DNA from: Truepera radiovictrix DSM 17093
Lineage (GTDB): Bacteria; Deinococcota; Deinococci; Deinococcales; Trueperaceae
Direction: 5' to 3'
Assembly (NCBI RefSeq): GCF_000092425.1
Contig: NC_014221.1
Coordinates: 2,919,001-2,983,000 of the forward strand
DNA length: 64,000 bases
Shown here in pieces: positions 1-9,159 of the stretch. Numbering within the stretch: position 1 is the stretch's first letter; each line of letters starts with the position of its first letter. The notes beneath the pieces are model-generated. The model was not told the DNA's origin and did not search any database. It saw only the letters and a program-made list of their open reading frames with translations. The position numbers were made by a program, and so were the translations under genes.

Positions 1-1539
1 CGCAACACCCTGACGTTCTCGCGCGACACGGTGGGGTTGCGTTTTACCAACGTCACCATCCCCCAGGGGGCCAGGATCACCAACGCGTTCGTGCGCTTTA
101 TGCCCCACACCTCCGACGCGGGTAGCACCACCATCACCGTGCGGGCGCAGGATGTGAACTCGGCGCCGCAGTTTACCAACGCCAACCGCAACATCAGCTC
201 GCGCAACCTCACCTCGGCGTCGGTGTCGTGGCAGCCCGGGGCGTGGCGTGCGGGGCAGGTGGCGGAGACAAACGACCTGTCGCGGGTGATCCAGCAGGTG
301 GTCAACCGCAGCGGGTGGCGCAGCGGCAACGCGCTGGTGCTGGTGTTTACGGGGGACAACCGGGCGGTGCGCACGGCGCGTGCGGTCGACGGGTGGGGGA
401 CGCGGATCGCCCCGACGCTGTACGTCACCTATGAGACGAGCGGCGGCAGCGGCGCTGGCAGCAGCAGCGGCAGCACCGCCCCTAGCAGCAACGTCAGCAG
501 CGGCCAACAGGAGTGGCTCGAGCGCCTCGTCGCGACGATCGACAATCCAAGGTACGACAGCAGCAATGCCTGGATGGATCCGTTACGAATGGCGGACTCC
601 GGCGACCTCAACAAGTATGGTCGCGACCTCAACCACTACCTAACGAGCCTGATCCTGGCGTACCGGACGACGGGGGACCGGCGTTTGGTGCAGCAGATCG
701 ACACGGTGATGAACCGGATGCGGGGGACGCTGCGCGACACCACCGGCGACGGCTTCCGCAACTGGCGGTACTTGATGCGAAACCCAGACCCTGGTGGGCG
801 ACAGCACGTGGGTCGCGACACCCATGAGATGGAGGAGATCTTAGCGCACTCAGTGGTGGCGGCGGCGGCCTACACGCTGCGGCAAGCGGGCTTTAACAGC
901 AGCGCGAACTTCTGGACGAACTACCTGCGCAACGACTTCGAGGCCAAGTGGCGTCGGCGCAAGGGGGTGCGTTCGGGCTTTCCGTTTTTGACGCGCAACC
1001 TGATGCACCCGTACGTGCAGTGGATCCGCTACCACCACTACATGGGCAAGCTGACGGGCGACAGCGGCTACACGGCCGAGGCGCGGCGGATGGCGCGGAT
1101 CGTGGAGAACAACATGCGCAGCGTCAACACGCCGTCGGGGACGGGGTACGTGTGGGACCACCGGGTGCAGCTGTCGGGGCGAGCGAGCAACGGCTGCCAG
1201 CCGATGGTGTACGTGCGGCTGACGACGCAGGGGCTAGCGGACCTGGCGACGCAGGGGGTGTTCAGCAACACCTTTATGCAGCGCGTAGCCAACGGTATGG
1301 CCCATGTCGGCCTCAAGAGCACCGACGGGCAGCTCGCGGGCAACATCTGCGGGAGCGGGACCTACGGCGGCCTCTACCACTTCGTCAGCCGCCCCTACGT
1401 GCACCTCGCCCCCTGGGACCACTCCAACCGGCTCCGCGAGGCCGCCGAGAGAACCTACAACGCGACTGAACGCGGCCGGCTCGCAAGCCCTCGGATCTAC
1501 AACATCCCCGCGTCGATGGTGTTCATCTTGGGACGTTAA
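1..1539 (+). CDS. Large beta-sandwich plus helical-toroid protein, 5' end missing
   Basis: The frame is open from base 1, so the gene starts upstream; the GTG at 31 is internal. The first ~130 residues form a beta-sandwich of the DNRLRE/CBM96-like type (VGLRFTNV, ITNAFVRF, LYVTYE), common in extracellular carbohydrate-active proteins. A Gly/Ser-rich linker follows (about residues 145-165 of the visible part). The last ~330 residues are helix-rich with repeated aromatic and His residues (YGRDLNHYL, WIRYHHYMG, HLAPWDHSNR), resembling an alpha/alpha toroid of the polysaccharide lyase or epimerase type. I cannot assign an activity. Any secretion signal lies outside the window. Confidence 0.7.
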   Translation, partial: RNTLTFSRDTVGLRFTNVTIPQGARITNAFVRFMPHTSDAGSTTITVRAQDVNSAPQFTNANRNISSRNLTSASVSWQPGAWRAGQVAETNDLSRVIQQVVNRSGWRSGNALVLVFTGDNRAVRTARAVDGWGTRIAPTLYVTYETSGGSGAGSSSGSTAPSSNVSSGQQEWLERLVATIDNPRYDSSNAWMDPLRMADSGDLNKYGRDLNHYLTSLILAYRTTGDRRLVQQIDTVMNRMRGTLRDTTGDGFRNWRYLMRNPDPGGRQHVGRDTHEMEEILAHSVVAAAAYTLRQAGFNSSANFWTNYLRNDFEAKWRRRKGVRSGFPFLTRNLMHPYVQWIRYHHYMGKLTGDSGYTAEARRMARIVENNMRSVNTPSGTGYVWDHRVQLSGRASNGCQPMVYVRLTTQGLADLATQGVFSNTFMQRVANGMAHVGLKSTDGQLAGNICGSGTYGGLYHFVSRPYVHLAPWDHSNRLREAAERTYNATERGRLASPRIYNIPASMVFILGR

Positions 1540-1605
1540 AGAACGCTGCGCCGGACCACGTCGGCACCGGCGCCGTTAGCGGCCCGAGAAAGTGGTTGCA
1601 CCGCG

Positions 1606-1627
1606 AGGGAGGGCTCGAGCCCTCCCT
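1606..1627. terminator. Perfect palindrome between convergent genes
   Basis: A 22-bp perfect inverted repeat with AGGGAGGGCTC arms lies between the + gene ending at 1539 and the - gene ending at 1659. It probably serves as a bidirectional terminator. The U-tract is poor on both sides. Confidence 0.6.
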
Positions 1628-1658
1628 TCGACGTTTTCCGACAGCGCCCCTCTCCACG

Positions 1659-3347
1659 CTAGCGCTTGACGAACACCTGCGCCTCCCACGGCCCGAGCTC
1701 GAGCGTCAGCTCCCCCGCGACGTCCGTGTCGTAGTCTTTGGTCCACTCGTGCCAGGTGCCGCTGCCAAGCCCCGGTACGCAGTACGATGCGTGATGCTGG
1801 TCCGAGAGGTTGGCGACCACGACGACCTGCGAGCCGCCCTCGTCCCAACGTTTAAAGGCGAGCACGCGCGCCTCGTCGTTTTCGTGAATGAACTCGAGGT
1901 TCTCGGTCTGCAGCGCCCCCTGCTCTTTACGCAAGGCTACCAGCCCTTGGTGATACGCAAATAGCCCCCTGTTGGCCTCGTTGGCCAGCAGCGGCCAGTC
2001 GATCTTGGCCTCCTCGAGCTGCTTCTTTTTGTACTCACCGAACTCGCTCCCCATCCAGAGCATCGGGACGCCGAGCGCGGTAAAGGTCAACGCGGCCCCC
2101 AGCTTCGCCCGCCGAAAGGCCTCGGCGTCGTGAATTCCCGCCTCGGCGAGCACCGCCATCAGGTGCCCGTGGTCGTGCGAGGCGATGTAGTTGACCAAAG
2201 CCGTCGGCCCCGTGAAACCCTTACGCCGACCGTCCAGCAGCCCTTTGAGCTCGTCTAGGTCGAAGCGCTCGCCTTTGAGGTGGGCCGTAATCCCGTGATA
2301 GAAGCCGTTGTGCCAACACCCGTCCATCGGCCCCTCTTGGCCGACGATCTCCGGAACCTCGGGGATGTGCTCGGCGATGGTGTAGAAGGGTTTAACACCC
2401 GCCGCGCGCTTCGCTTCACCCACCACCCACGTCATAAAGTCGTGCGAAGCGATGTGCTTAGCGGCGTCGAAGCGGATGCCGTCGATGTGATACTCCTCGA
2501 CCCAGAAGCGTACCAGGTCGCCCGCGAACTTGCGCGCCGGGAAGGTGCCCAGGGACTCGTCGTACTTTTCGTAGTTGAACTCGGGTCCCCAGGTGTTGTT
2601 GGGGTCGGTCGGTTCGTGGTGGTACCAGTAGTCGTGGTCGATCTGCGTCAGGGGGCTCTCGGACTCCGAGTGGTTGAGGACCATGTCTAAAATCACGCGC
2701 ATACCGCGCCCGTGACAGGCGTCCACGAGGCGCTTAAGGTCCTCCGAGGTGCCGTAACCGGGATGGACGGCGAAGAAGTGGCGCGGGTTGTAACCCCACG
2801 AGTGGTCGCCGGGGTAGGCCTGCACGGGCATCAGCTCGAGCGCGTTTACGCCGAGCTCTTGCAAATAGTCGAGCTTCTCCTCGACGTGCCTAAAGTCGCC
2901 GCGTTCGTGCGCGTCGTCTTCACCCCCTGAGAAGTCGGCGACGTGCAGCTCATAGATGGCGAGCGCGTGGTCCGGCGGCAGGTGCGCCTCGTCGTGCTGC
3001 CACGCGTAGTCGTCGACGTAGCGCTCCCCCCCGCGAACGCGCACCACACCGTTTTCGCCACCCTCGTGGTCGATGGCCGTCGCGTAGGGGTCGACGACGT
3101 CCACCCACGCGCCCTCTTCGAAAAACCAGCTCTTCGAGCGGACGCGGAACTTGTAGCGGTAGGTGCCATCTGCTAGCGGCACCTGCACGCGAAAGACCCC
3201 ATCTTCACCCCGCGTCATCGCGAGCGGTTCCCAGTCCGTGAACTCGGCGATGAGGGCCGCCTCTTCGTTGTAAGGGGCGAACAGGGTGAATTCCACCATG
3301 GGGGCGTCGGCAGACGTGCTTGAGGGCGTATTCGAGGACGTGCTCAT
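1659..3347 (-). CDS. GH13 alpha-glucan enzyme with N-terminal CBM48-type domain
   Basis: 562 residues. The start at 3347 is chosen because GGAG lies 6 nt upstream; the frame runs further upstream without a better site. A beta-sandwich (about 18-105) precedes a GH13 barrel. Region I is DMVLNH (221-226). GIRFDAAKH gives the nucleophile Asp294, IAEH gives acid/base Glu326, and SHD gives Asp392, so the catalytic triad is intact. GH13 enzymes hydrolyse or transfer alpha-glucans. The arrangement resembles trehalohydrolase or branching-type enzymes, but I cannot choose between them. A glgC gene near 57 kb supports a glycogen or trehalose context. It is cytoplasmic (no signal peptide) and divergent from the MFS gene. 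Confidence 0.85.
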   Translation of the reverse strand: MSTSSNTPSSTSADAPMVEFTLFAPYNEEAALIAEFTDWEPLAMTRGEDGVFRVQVPLADGTYRYKFRVRSKSWFFEEGAWVDVVDPYATAIDHEGGENGVVRVRGGERYVDDYAWQHDEAHLPPDHALAIYELHVADFSGGEDDAHERGDFRHVEEKLDYLQELGVNALELMPVQAYPGDHSWGYNPRHFFAVHPGYGTSEDLKRLVDACHGRGMRVILDMVLNHSESESPLTQIDHDYWYHHEPTDPNNTWGPEFNYEKYDESLGTFPARKFAGDLVRFWVEEYHIDGIRFDAAKHIASHDFMTWVVGEAKRAAGVKPFYTIAEHIPEVPEIVGQEGPMDGCWHNGFYHGITAHLKGERFDLDELKGLLDGRRKGFTGPTALVNYIASHDHGHLMAVLAEAGIHDAEAFRRAKLGAALTFTALGVPMLWMGSEFGEYKKKQLEEAKIDWPLLANEANRGLFAYHQGLVALRKEQGALQTENLEFIHENDEARVLAFKRWDEGGSQVVVVANLSDQHHASYCVPGLGSGTWHEWTKDYDTDVAGELTLELGPWEAQVFVKR

Positions 3348-3546
3348 AAGACTCCGTAAAGATGACGTTGGCGCGCCCGTCGCGGCGCACGCCGTAGGGT
3401 AACCACCCCGCCCCGAAGCGCATTGTAGGGGAGCGCCTTGCGCGCGCGCTAGCCTTATAGGGGATAGCCGACCGCTCTCCTGGAGCTGCCGAGCGCACCT
3501 TCGCGGTCGGTGCCGGTGCCGACCACCCGCCAAGAGACGCCCGTGG

Positions 3547-3552
3547 TAGCGT
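3547..3552 (+). promoter_or_regulatory. -10 hexamer for leaderless MFS mRNA
   Basis: TAGCGT sits 7 nt before the ATG at 3560 with no Shine-Dalgarno sequence. This supports 3560 rather than the upstream GTG at 3551 as the start. Confidence 0.4.
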
Positions 3553-3559
3553 GCGGCGC

Positions 3560-4747
3560 ATGTCGCCCCGCACATTTCTCATCGCGCTCGCTTTTCTCGC
3601 CTTTGTCAGCTTGGGTCTCCCCGACGGGCTCCTCGGGGTCGCGTGGCCCTCCATCCGCGACACCTTCGGACTGCCCCTCGACGCCTTGGGTGCGCTGCTC
3701 GTGAGCGGCACCGCTGGGTACCTGACCTCGAGCTTTCTCGCGGGCCGCATCCTGCGCTTTATCGGCGTCGGTACGCTGCTCGCGCTCTCGACCGCCGCCG
3801 CCGCGACCGCGCTCCTCGGCTACGCGCTCACGCCGGTGTGGCCTTTAATGGTCGTGCTCGCCTTTTTGGCGGGGTTAGGCGGCGGGGCGGTCGACGCTGG
3901 GCTCAACGCGTACGGGGCAGCGCACTTTAGCGGGCGCACGCTCAACTGGCTCCACGCCTTTTTCGGCGTCGGCACCACCTTGGGACCGCTCATCGTCGCG
4001 GGGGTACTCAACGCGGGGCTCGTGTGGCGCTGGGGCTACGCCATCGTGGGGTGTGCGCAGCTCCTCTTGGCGGCGACCTTCGCGCTCACCCGTAAGCGCT
4101 GGGAGACAAGCGGCAGCGTACAGGCTCCCCCCCCTGCGTCGCCCGCTCGCACGCGCGAGACGCTCCGGCGCGGCGCGACCTGGCTCGGGATGGCCGTCTT
4201 TTTCGTCTACACGGGGGTCGAGATGGTCGCGGGGCAGTGGAGCTACAGCGTCCTGACGCTCGCTAGAGGCGTCTCCGAAGGCGCCGCCGGCGTCGCCGTG
4301 AGCCTCTACTGGGGGAGCCTGATGGTCGGGCGCGTGCTCTTCGGGTTTGTCGCCGACCGGGTCCCTCTGGTGCCGACCCTGCGCGCGTGCATGCTCGGGG
4401 CGGCCGTCGGCGGCCTTCTCTTCTGGCTCAACTTAGGGCTCGCCGCGTCGCTCGCGGGCCTCATGCTCGTCGGCCTCTCGGTCGCGCCGATTTTCGCCTC
4501 GCTCGTCGCCATGACCCCCGCGCGTATCGGCAGGGCGCACGCGGACAGCGCCATCGGCTTTCAGATCGCCGCGGCGGGGCTCGGGGGGGCGGCTCTGCCG
4601 GGGCTCGTGGGGCTCATCGCGGGGCGCGCCGGGCTCGAGGTCGTCGGCGCGGCGCTCGTCGTCGCCGCGACTTTACTGCTGGCGCTCTTTGAGGTCATGA
4701 CCTGGGACACGCGGCGGCGGCTTGGTGGGGTGGCGCGTAGCGAGTGA
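3560..4747 (+). CDS. MFS transporter
   Basis: 395 residues with about twelve hydrophobic segments. The N-terminal half contains the loop GRILRFIG after TM2, and the C-terminal half repeats the pattern (GRVLFGFVADRV), the usual MFS A-motif position. The Gly-rich helices (FLAGLGGGAVDAGLNAY) resemble the fucose-permease/YfkF-like branch. The substrate cannot be read from sequence. It is divergently transcribed from the GH13 gene with about 210 bp between the start codons, so a sugar-related role is possible but unproven. It acts in the cytoplasmic membrane. Confidence 0.85.
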   Translation: MSPRTFLIALAFLAFVSLGLPDGLLGVAWPSIRDTFGLPLDALGALLVSGTAGYLTSSFLAGRILRFIGVGTLLALSTAAAATALLGYALTPVWPLMVVLAFLAGLGGGAVDAGLNAYGAAHFSGRTLNWLHAFFGVGTTLGPLIVAGVLNAGLVWRWGYAIVGCAQLLLAATFALTRKRWETSGSVQAPPPASPARTRETLRRGATWLGMAVFFVYTGVEMVAGQWSYSVLTLARGVSEGAAGVAVSLYWGSLMVGRVLFGFVADRVPLVPTLRACMLGAAVGGLLFWLNLGLAASLAGLMLVGLSVAPIFASLVAMTPARIGRAHADSAIGFQIAAAGLGGAALPGLVGLIAGRAGLEVVGAALVVAATLLLALFEVMTWDTRRRLGGVARSE

Positions 4748-4750
4748 CCT

Positions 4751-4806
4751 GTGGCTCGTGACTCGTGGGGAGAACCAGGCGCCATTCCCCACGGGCCACA
4801 AGCCAC
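4751..4806. repeat. Imperfect inverted repeat after the MFS gene
   Basis: Arms at 4751-4771 (GTGGCTCGTGACTCGTGGGGA) and 4785-4806 are nearly complementary, with about four mismatches. Such elements recur in intergenic spaces of this group; here it could end MFS transcription. A related GTGGC-rich stretch is at about 53,310-53,345. Confidence 0.5.
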
Positions 4807-4875
4807 CTCCTATGAGCTCCCTGTACACAACCCCACATTTTGGCTGCGACCTGCAACCCTGCGCCCAAAGCGCGC

Positions 4876-4881
4876 TAAGAT
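4876..4881 (+). promoter_or_regulatory. -10 hexamer, leaderless
   Basis: TAAGAT ends 5 nt before the ATG at 4887 and there is no Shine-Dalgarno sequence, so transcription should start at or next to the ATG. Confidence 0.45.
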
Positions 4882-4886
4882 AGCGC

Positions 4887-5831
4887 ATGACGCTCCCCAC
4901 CCCGCCCTCCCCTACACCGGCACCTCAGCACTGCGGGGCTCGAGTCTTTAAGCAAACCTTTACGGGCAGCCTCGGCGAACGCGCGCTCTACATCTACCTC
5001 CCGCCGGACTACTTCGAGCCGCACGCAGCTGACACCCGCTACCCCATCCTCTACCTCCACGACGGTCAGAACTGCTTTGAAACCTTCTCGGAGGACGCCT
5101 TTAGCGGTTCGTGGCGGGCCGATGAGACCGCCGAACGGCTGATCCACGAGGGCCAGATGCGACCCGCCATCCTCGTCGGCGTCAGCAACGGGGGGGCCGC
5201 GCGCCTCGCGGAGTACCTGCCCCCTTACAGCCGCTTCGCCACGGCGCCCTCGAGGCGCTACCGCCACCGGCTCCGGCGGCGGCGGCGTGTGGCCTACCTC
5301 TGGGGGCAAGCGCACCGGACCTTCGCCTTCTACGAGGAGGTGCACGCGTACATGTGCGAGCACTTCCGCGTCCGGGGGGGCCGCGAGCACGTCGCCACGT
5401 GTGGTTCGTCGATGGGGGGGCTTTTCTCGGCCTACATCGCCTTTGAACACCCCGCGTTCGCACGGCACCACGCCATCTTGTCGGCGTCGTTCTGGGTCAC
5501 GGAGACCGCTGCGGGGGAACTCGAGATGCTCACGCGGCTCCGCGAAGCGCCCGTACACGACCTGCGCGTGTGGCTCGATTCGGGCGAGGGCGAGGGCGAC
5601 TCGGACGACAACAAGTGGGTCACCTTGGCGGCGCGCCAAGCCCTCCTGGACGCGGGTTACACCGAGGGCCAGGAGTTCGTCTACCACCTCGCCGAGGGCG
5701 CCACCCATAGCGAAGCGGCGTGGGCGGCGCGGCTGCCGCAGGTGCTCTCGTACCTCTTCCCGCCGGAGCCCGCCCCCTGCGACGCAGCCGAGGGGGACGC
5801 GGCAACGGTTCTCGTCGGGGACGCTCCGTGA
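4887..5831 (+). CDS. Alpha/beta-hydrolase esterase (esterase D family)
   Basis: 314 residues, PF00756-like. YPILYLHDGQN (about 52-62) is the typical strand-loop, GSSMGG puts the nucleophile at Ser175, and ATHSE near the C-terminus supplies the catalytic His. There is no signal peptide, so it is probably cytoplasmic. An odd Arg-rich loop (about 123-134) sits in the lid region and may be a simple-sequence expansion. The stop overlaps the start of a second esterase (GTGA), so the two are translationally coupled, and an ATP-grasp ligase follows. The trio suggests formation and hydrolysis of an ester- or amide-linked metabolite, but the substrate is unknown. Confidence 0.8.
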   Translation: MTLPTPPSPTPAPQHCGARVFKQTFTGSLGERALYIYLPPDYFEPHAADTRYPILYLHDGQNCFETFSEDAFSGSWRADETAERLIHEGQMRPAILVGVSNGGAARLAEYLPPYSRFATAPSRRYRHRLRRRRRVAYLWGQAHRTFAFYEEVHAYMCEHFRVRGGREHVATCGSSMGGLFSAYIAFEHPAFARHHAILSASFWVTETAAGELEMLTRLREAPVHDLRVWLDSGEGEGDSDDNKWVTLAARQALLDAGYTEGQEFVYHLAEGATHSEAAWAARLPQVLSYLFPPEPAPCDAAEGDAATVLVGDAP

Positions 5832-6565
5832 GGCGCCGCTACGAAAAGCTCTACAACCCCGCCATCGGGCGCGACGTGCAGGTGCTCGCCTTCGGCCACT
5901 ACGGTGCCCCGTTGATCGCTTTCCCCTCGGGCGGCGGGCAGTTTTACGACTTTGAAGACAACGGGATGATCGGCGCCGTCGCGCACCTCATTGAGGCGGG
6001 CAAACTCAAGGTCTACTGCCCGGAGAGCCTGGACCACGAGACGTGGCTCGCGCACAAAGACCCCCACGAGCGGGCGCTGCGCCACCGCGCCTACGAGGAC
6101 TTCATCCTGCACACCCTGGTGCCCGCCATCCGCTACGACTGCGAGGACGCCACCCTGAGCGTCGCCCTCACGGGCTGCTCGTTGGGCGCCTTTCACGCGG
6201 CCAACTTCGCCCTGAAGCACCCGCACGTCTTTCCTTACGCGCTGTGTCTCAGCGGGCGCTACAACGCCGAGTCGTTTACCGGTCCGACAGCGTCCCAGGA
6301 GGTCTACTTCAACAACCCGGTCGCGTACGTGCGCAACTTCGGGGGGGCACACCTCGAGTTCGTCCGCCGCCACGCGCACCTCGTGTTGGTCTGTGGCCAG
6401 GGCGCCTGGGAGGACAAGTGCCTCGCCGACACCCACCTGTTGGCCGACCTGCTGCGGGAAAAAGGCGTGTCCCACGAGCGCGACATCTGGGGGCACGACG
6501 TCGACCATCACTGGTACTGGTGGCGGCAGCAGCTCGCGCACCACTTAGGCCGCGCGCTCGGTTAG
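5828..6565 (+). CDS. Second esterase-family alpha/beta hydrolase
   Basis: 245 residues from the GTG overlapping the upstream stop. The open frame extends upstream, but that part is the out-of-frame image of the first esterase. GCSLG gives nucleophile Ser118; the catalytic His is likely in HDVDHHW near the end. The body (AFPSGGGQFYDFEDNG) resembles the shorter PF00756 esterases that follow the first type in Deinococcus-like genomes. It is cytoplasmic and co-transcribed with 4887-5831. Confidence 0.8.
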   Translation: MRRRYEKLYNPAIGRDVQVLAFGHYGAPLIAFPSGGGQFYDFEDNGMIGAVAHLIEAGKLKVYCPESLDHETWLAHKDPHERALRHRAYEDFILHTLVPAIRYDCEDATLSVALTGCSLGAFHAANFALKHPHVFPYALCLSGRYNAESFTGPTASQEVYFNNPVAYVRNFGGAHLEFVRRHAHLVLVCGQGAWEDKCLADTHLLADLLREKGVSHERDIWGHDVDHHWYWWRQQLAHHLGRALG

Positions 6566-6578
6566 GGGCGGCGCCCGG

Positions 6579-6613
6579 TTGCCTGGGTTTGGCACGCTGG
6601 GTGATAATCACCC
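6579..6613 (+). promoter_or_regulatory. Promoter overlapped by a perfect palindrome
   Basis: -35 TTGCCT (6579-6584), an 18-nt spacer and -10 GATAAT (6603-6608). The -10 is embedded in the 15-bp palindrome GGGTGATAATCACCC (6599-6613), a likely repressor operator. It would give the ATP-grasp gene a separate, regulated transcript with a leader of about 150 nt. Confidence 0.55.
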
Positions 6614-6765
6614 TACGTCAAAGACCTCCCGCGCGGAAGGCGCTCCGCCGCCCGACGCCGGTTTTTGCCGAACGGGGTGCGCGTGTATGGGTGTGCGGGT
6701 GGGCTGGCCACCAACGGAGCTGGTGACGTTTCGAGAAGAGGGTTCCCTAGGAGGTGCGACAACCG

Positions 6766-8031
6766 ATGTCCAAAGTTGCCAAAAACAACGTCGTTACGAA
6801 AAAGATCGGCCTGCTGCTGGGCGACGAGGAGGACTGGCCGAGCACCCTAGAGGCCCTCGCGCGCCGCTTTCTTAAACCCATCCGCCGAGGCCGCAAGCAC
6901 TACGCGTTCGCGCTCGAGCGCGTCCGCATCCATCCGTTTCGCCTCGACGCCCCTACCTCCTACGACCTGGTCATCGACCGGCTCGCCTGGTGGCACACCA
7001 ACCCGCGCGAGTGGCTGAAAAAGGCCGCCATGGTCAACGGTACCTACCTGATCAACAACCCCTTTACCTTCCAGAGCATGGAGAAGCACACCGCCTACTG
7101 CGTGATGATCCGGCTGGGGTTGCACATCCCCGAGACCTGGCTGATCCCGCCCAAAGAGGGGCCGCCGTCGGAGAAGTACCGCCGCACCGCCGAGCGCTAC
7201 CACGACCTCTTCGACCTGCCCGCGATCGCCGCAGGGATCGGCTACCCGCTCTTTATGAAACCGTTCGACGGCGGCGGCTGGCGCGGCGTCTCGTTCATCC
7301 GCGACGTGCACGACCTGATGTCGTCTTACGACGCTTCGGGCACCATGATCATGCACCTGCAAAAGGGGATCGACTTCGACGTGTTCGTGCGCTCATTAGG
7401 TATCGGACCGCAGGTGATCTCGCTGCAGTACGACCCTACGCAGCCGCTGCACGCGCGCTACCGAGTGGCGCACGACTTTTTGGACGCTAGGTCGGGCCGC
7501 GAGGCGCGCGCGATCACCAAGATTATCAACGCGGTGTTTCGCTGGGAGTTTAACTCGTGCGAGGCGCTCCTCAAGGGGGGCACGCTCTGGCCCATCGACT
7601 TCGCCAACGCCTGCCCCGACATCGCCCTCACAAGCCTGCACTACTACTTCCCCTGGGCGATCAAGTCGCTTCTCGCCTGGAGCCTTTTTTGCGCCGTCAC
7701 CGAGCGCGAACCGCGCGTGACGATGGACCTGGAAAAGTACTTCAAGGTCGCCGACTCCGACCGAAGCTATGAGGAGAAGCTCGACGCCTACGAGCGCATG
7801 GCCGACAAGTACTTCGATACGGAGCGGTTCGAGGCGTTCAGGGCCAAAGAGCTGCAGGGGCTCGATGAGGCGATGTGGGAGCTTGTCGCGAGCCCCGAGT
7901 TCGCGCGCATCTTGGAAAACACCGTGCAGAGCACCTTTCCGCCCCACGAACACGAGCACTTCACCGCGCACTACAAGGGGCTCATGCAGCACTGGCTCGA
8001 GGCCGAGAGGGTGCAGGCGGCCGCCCCTTGA
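6766..8031 (+). CDS. ATP-grasp ligase (RimK/glutathione-synthetase-like fold)
   Basis: 421 residues. The start has AGGAGGT 11 nt upstream; a GTG at 6754 is less likely. The N-terminal domain ends in YDLVIDRLAWWH. The ATP-grasp core includes KHTAYCVMIRLGLHIPETW, the nucleotide-binding strand YPLFMKPFDGGGWRGV, and a metal-binding stretch near LWPIDFANACPD. Such enzymes join a carboxylate to an amine or thiol using ATP. The C-terminal ~110 residues are helical and not part of the usual fold. The gene follows two esterase genes but has its own palindrome-controlled promoter. Product unknown. Confidence 0.75.
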   Translation: MSKVAKNNVVTKKIGLLLGDEEDWPSTLEALARRFLKPIRRGRKHYAFALERVRIHPFRLDAPTSYDLVIDRLAWWHTNPREWLKKAAMVNGTYLINNPFTFQSMEKHTAYCVMIRLGLHIPETWLIPPKEGPPSEKYRRTAERYHDLFDLPAIAAGIGYPLFMKPFDGGGWRGVSFIRDVHDLMSSYDASGTMIMHLQKGIDFDVFVRSLGIGPQVISLQYDPTQPLHARYRVAHDFLDARSGREARAITKIINAVFRWEFNSCEALLKGGTLWPIDFANACPDIALTSLHYYFPWAIKSLLAWSLFCAVTEREPRVTMDLEKYFKVADSDRSYEEKLDAYERMADKYFDTERFEAFRAKELQGLDEAMWELVASPEFARILENTVQSTFPPHEHEHFTAHYKGLMQHWLEAERVQAAAP

Positions 8032-8145
8032 GCGCCCGCCTGCCCGAGCTAGTCCTTATGTACTAGGGCACCGTGACATAGAGACCTACCGGCGCGCCGA
8101 GCGGCCTCTGTATAGTAAAGGCCATTGGGATTTCCGTCGGGGGAA

Positions 8146-8173
8146 GAGCGAGGCGCGCTAGCGCGCCTCGCTC
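8146..8173. terminator. 28-bp perfect palindrome between convergent genes
   Basis: GAGCGAGGCGCGC, then TA, then the exact complement. It lies between the ATP-grasp gene (+) and the permease gene (-), probably as a bidirectional terminator. There is no U-tract. I see nothing else in 8032-8263. Confidence 0.6.
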
Positions 8174-8263
8174 CGGCGTGTCGGCCCACTGAGGGTCTCC
8201 TACCTCGCCACCACCACGAACGCAGCGGGCCCGAAGGGCGCACCCCACGCCCGTTCGCGCGGG

Positions 8264-9151
8264 CTACCTCGAGCCCCGCATCCGCGGGTCGAGAATGTCG
8301 CGCAGCGCGTCGCCCACGAGGTTGAGCGCGAGCACCGTGACGACGATCGCCAAACCCGGGAACGTCACCGCCCAGTGCGCCTGGCGGATAAAGGGCCGGG
8401 CCGCGTTGAGCATGCTGCCCCACTCGGGGGTCGGCGGCTGCGCGCCCAGCCCGAGAAAGCTCAGACCCGCAGCGGCGAGAATCGCCCCCGCGAGCGACAA
8501 GGTCACCTGCACGATCACCGGGCTGAGGGCGTTCGGGATGATGTGCTTAAACATGATGCGCAGGTCCGAGGAGCCCGCCGCCTTGGCGGCCGCGACGTAG
8601 TCGAGCTCGCGCACCGAGAGCGCCGCCGAACGCGTGATGCGGGCGAAGCTGGGGATGTTGGCGATGCCGACGGCGATCATCACGTTCGTCAGGCTCGGGC
8701 CGAGCGCCGCGACGATAGCGAGCGCCAGGAGAAACGCGGGGAGCGCCAAGAGCACGTCGACGAGCCCCATAAAGAGGCTGTCGAGCCAGCCGCCGTAGTA
8801 AGCGGCCAAAACGCCCATCAAACCGCCGATGACGAGCGCGATACCGACCGACAAAAAGCCGACCTGAAGCGAGATGCGCCCGCCGTGGATAATCCGGCTC
8901 AAGATGTCGCGGCCGAACTGGTCGGTGCCCAAAAGGTGCTCGGCGCTCGGCGGCTGCAGGCGGTTGCGAAGGTTTTGGACGTTGGGGGGGTGCGGGCTCA
9001 GCTGATCGGCGAAGATCGCCGCGACGATAAGTAGCGCGAGCACCAGCGCGCCGAAGACGGCGCGCGGGTTGCGGGCCAAGCGCCGCAGCGCGCCGCTACC
9101 GAGCGACCGGCGGCGCGGGGCAGCGGGTGCAGACGGGGCAGTTGTCGCCAT
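8264..9151 (-). CDS. Oligopeptide-type ABC permease, DppC/OppC-like
   Basis: 295 residues with AAGGAGG 5 nt before the ATG. The first TM (about 34-48) is followed by the OppC_N-type segment HLLGTDQFGRDILSR, then five more TM helices. The EAA coupling loop (DYVAAAKAAGSSDLRI) contacts the ATPase. It is the second permease of a peptide or nickel-type importer. It is the last gene of an operon with a substrate-binding protein and DppB-like permease; no ATPase gene follows, so ATPases must be encoded elsewhere. Confidence 0.92.
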   Translation of the reverse strand: MATTAPSAPAAPRRRSLGSGALRRLARNPRAVFGALVLALLIVAAIFADQLSPHPPNVQNLRNRLQPPSAEHLLGTDQFGRDILSRIIHGGRISLQVGFLSVGIALVIGGLMGVLAAYYGGWLDSLFMGLVDVLLALPAFLLALAIVAALGPSLTNVMIAVGIANIPSFARITRSAALSVRELDYVAAAKAAGSSDLRIMFKHIIPNALSPVIVQVTLSLAGAILAAAGLSFLGLGAQPPTPEWGSMLNAARPFIRQAHWAVTFPGLAIVVTVLALNLVGDALRDILDPRMRGSR

Positions 9152-9159
9152 GGTCCTCC

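Noticed and set aside
3205-3750. 181-codon frame on the - strand across the GH13/MFS junction
   Set aside because: Overlaps the starts of both real genes and shows no domain; composition effect of high GC.
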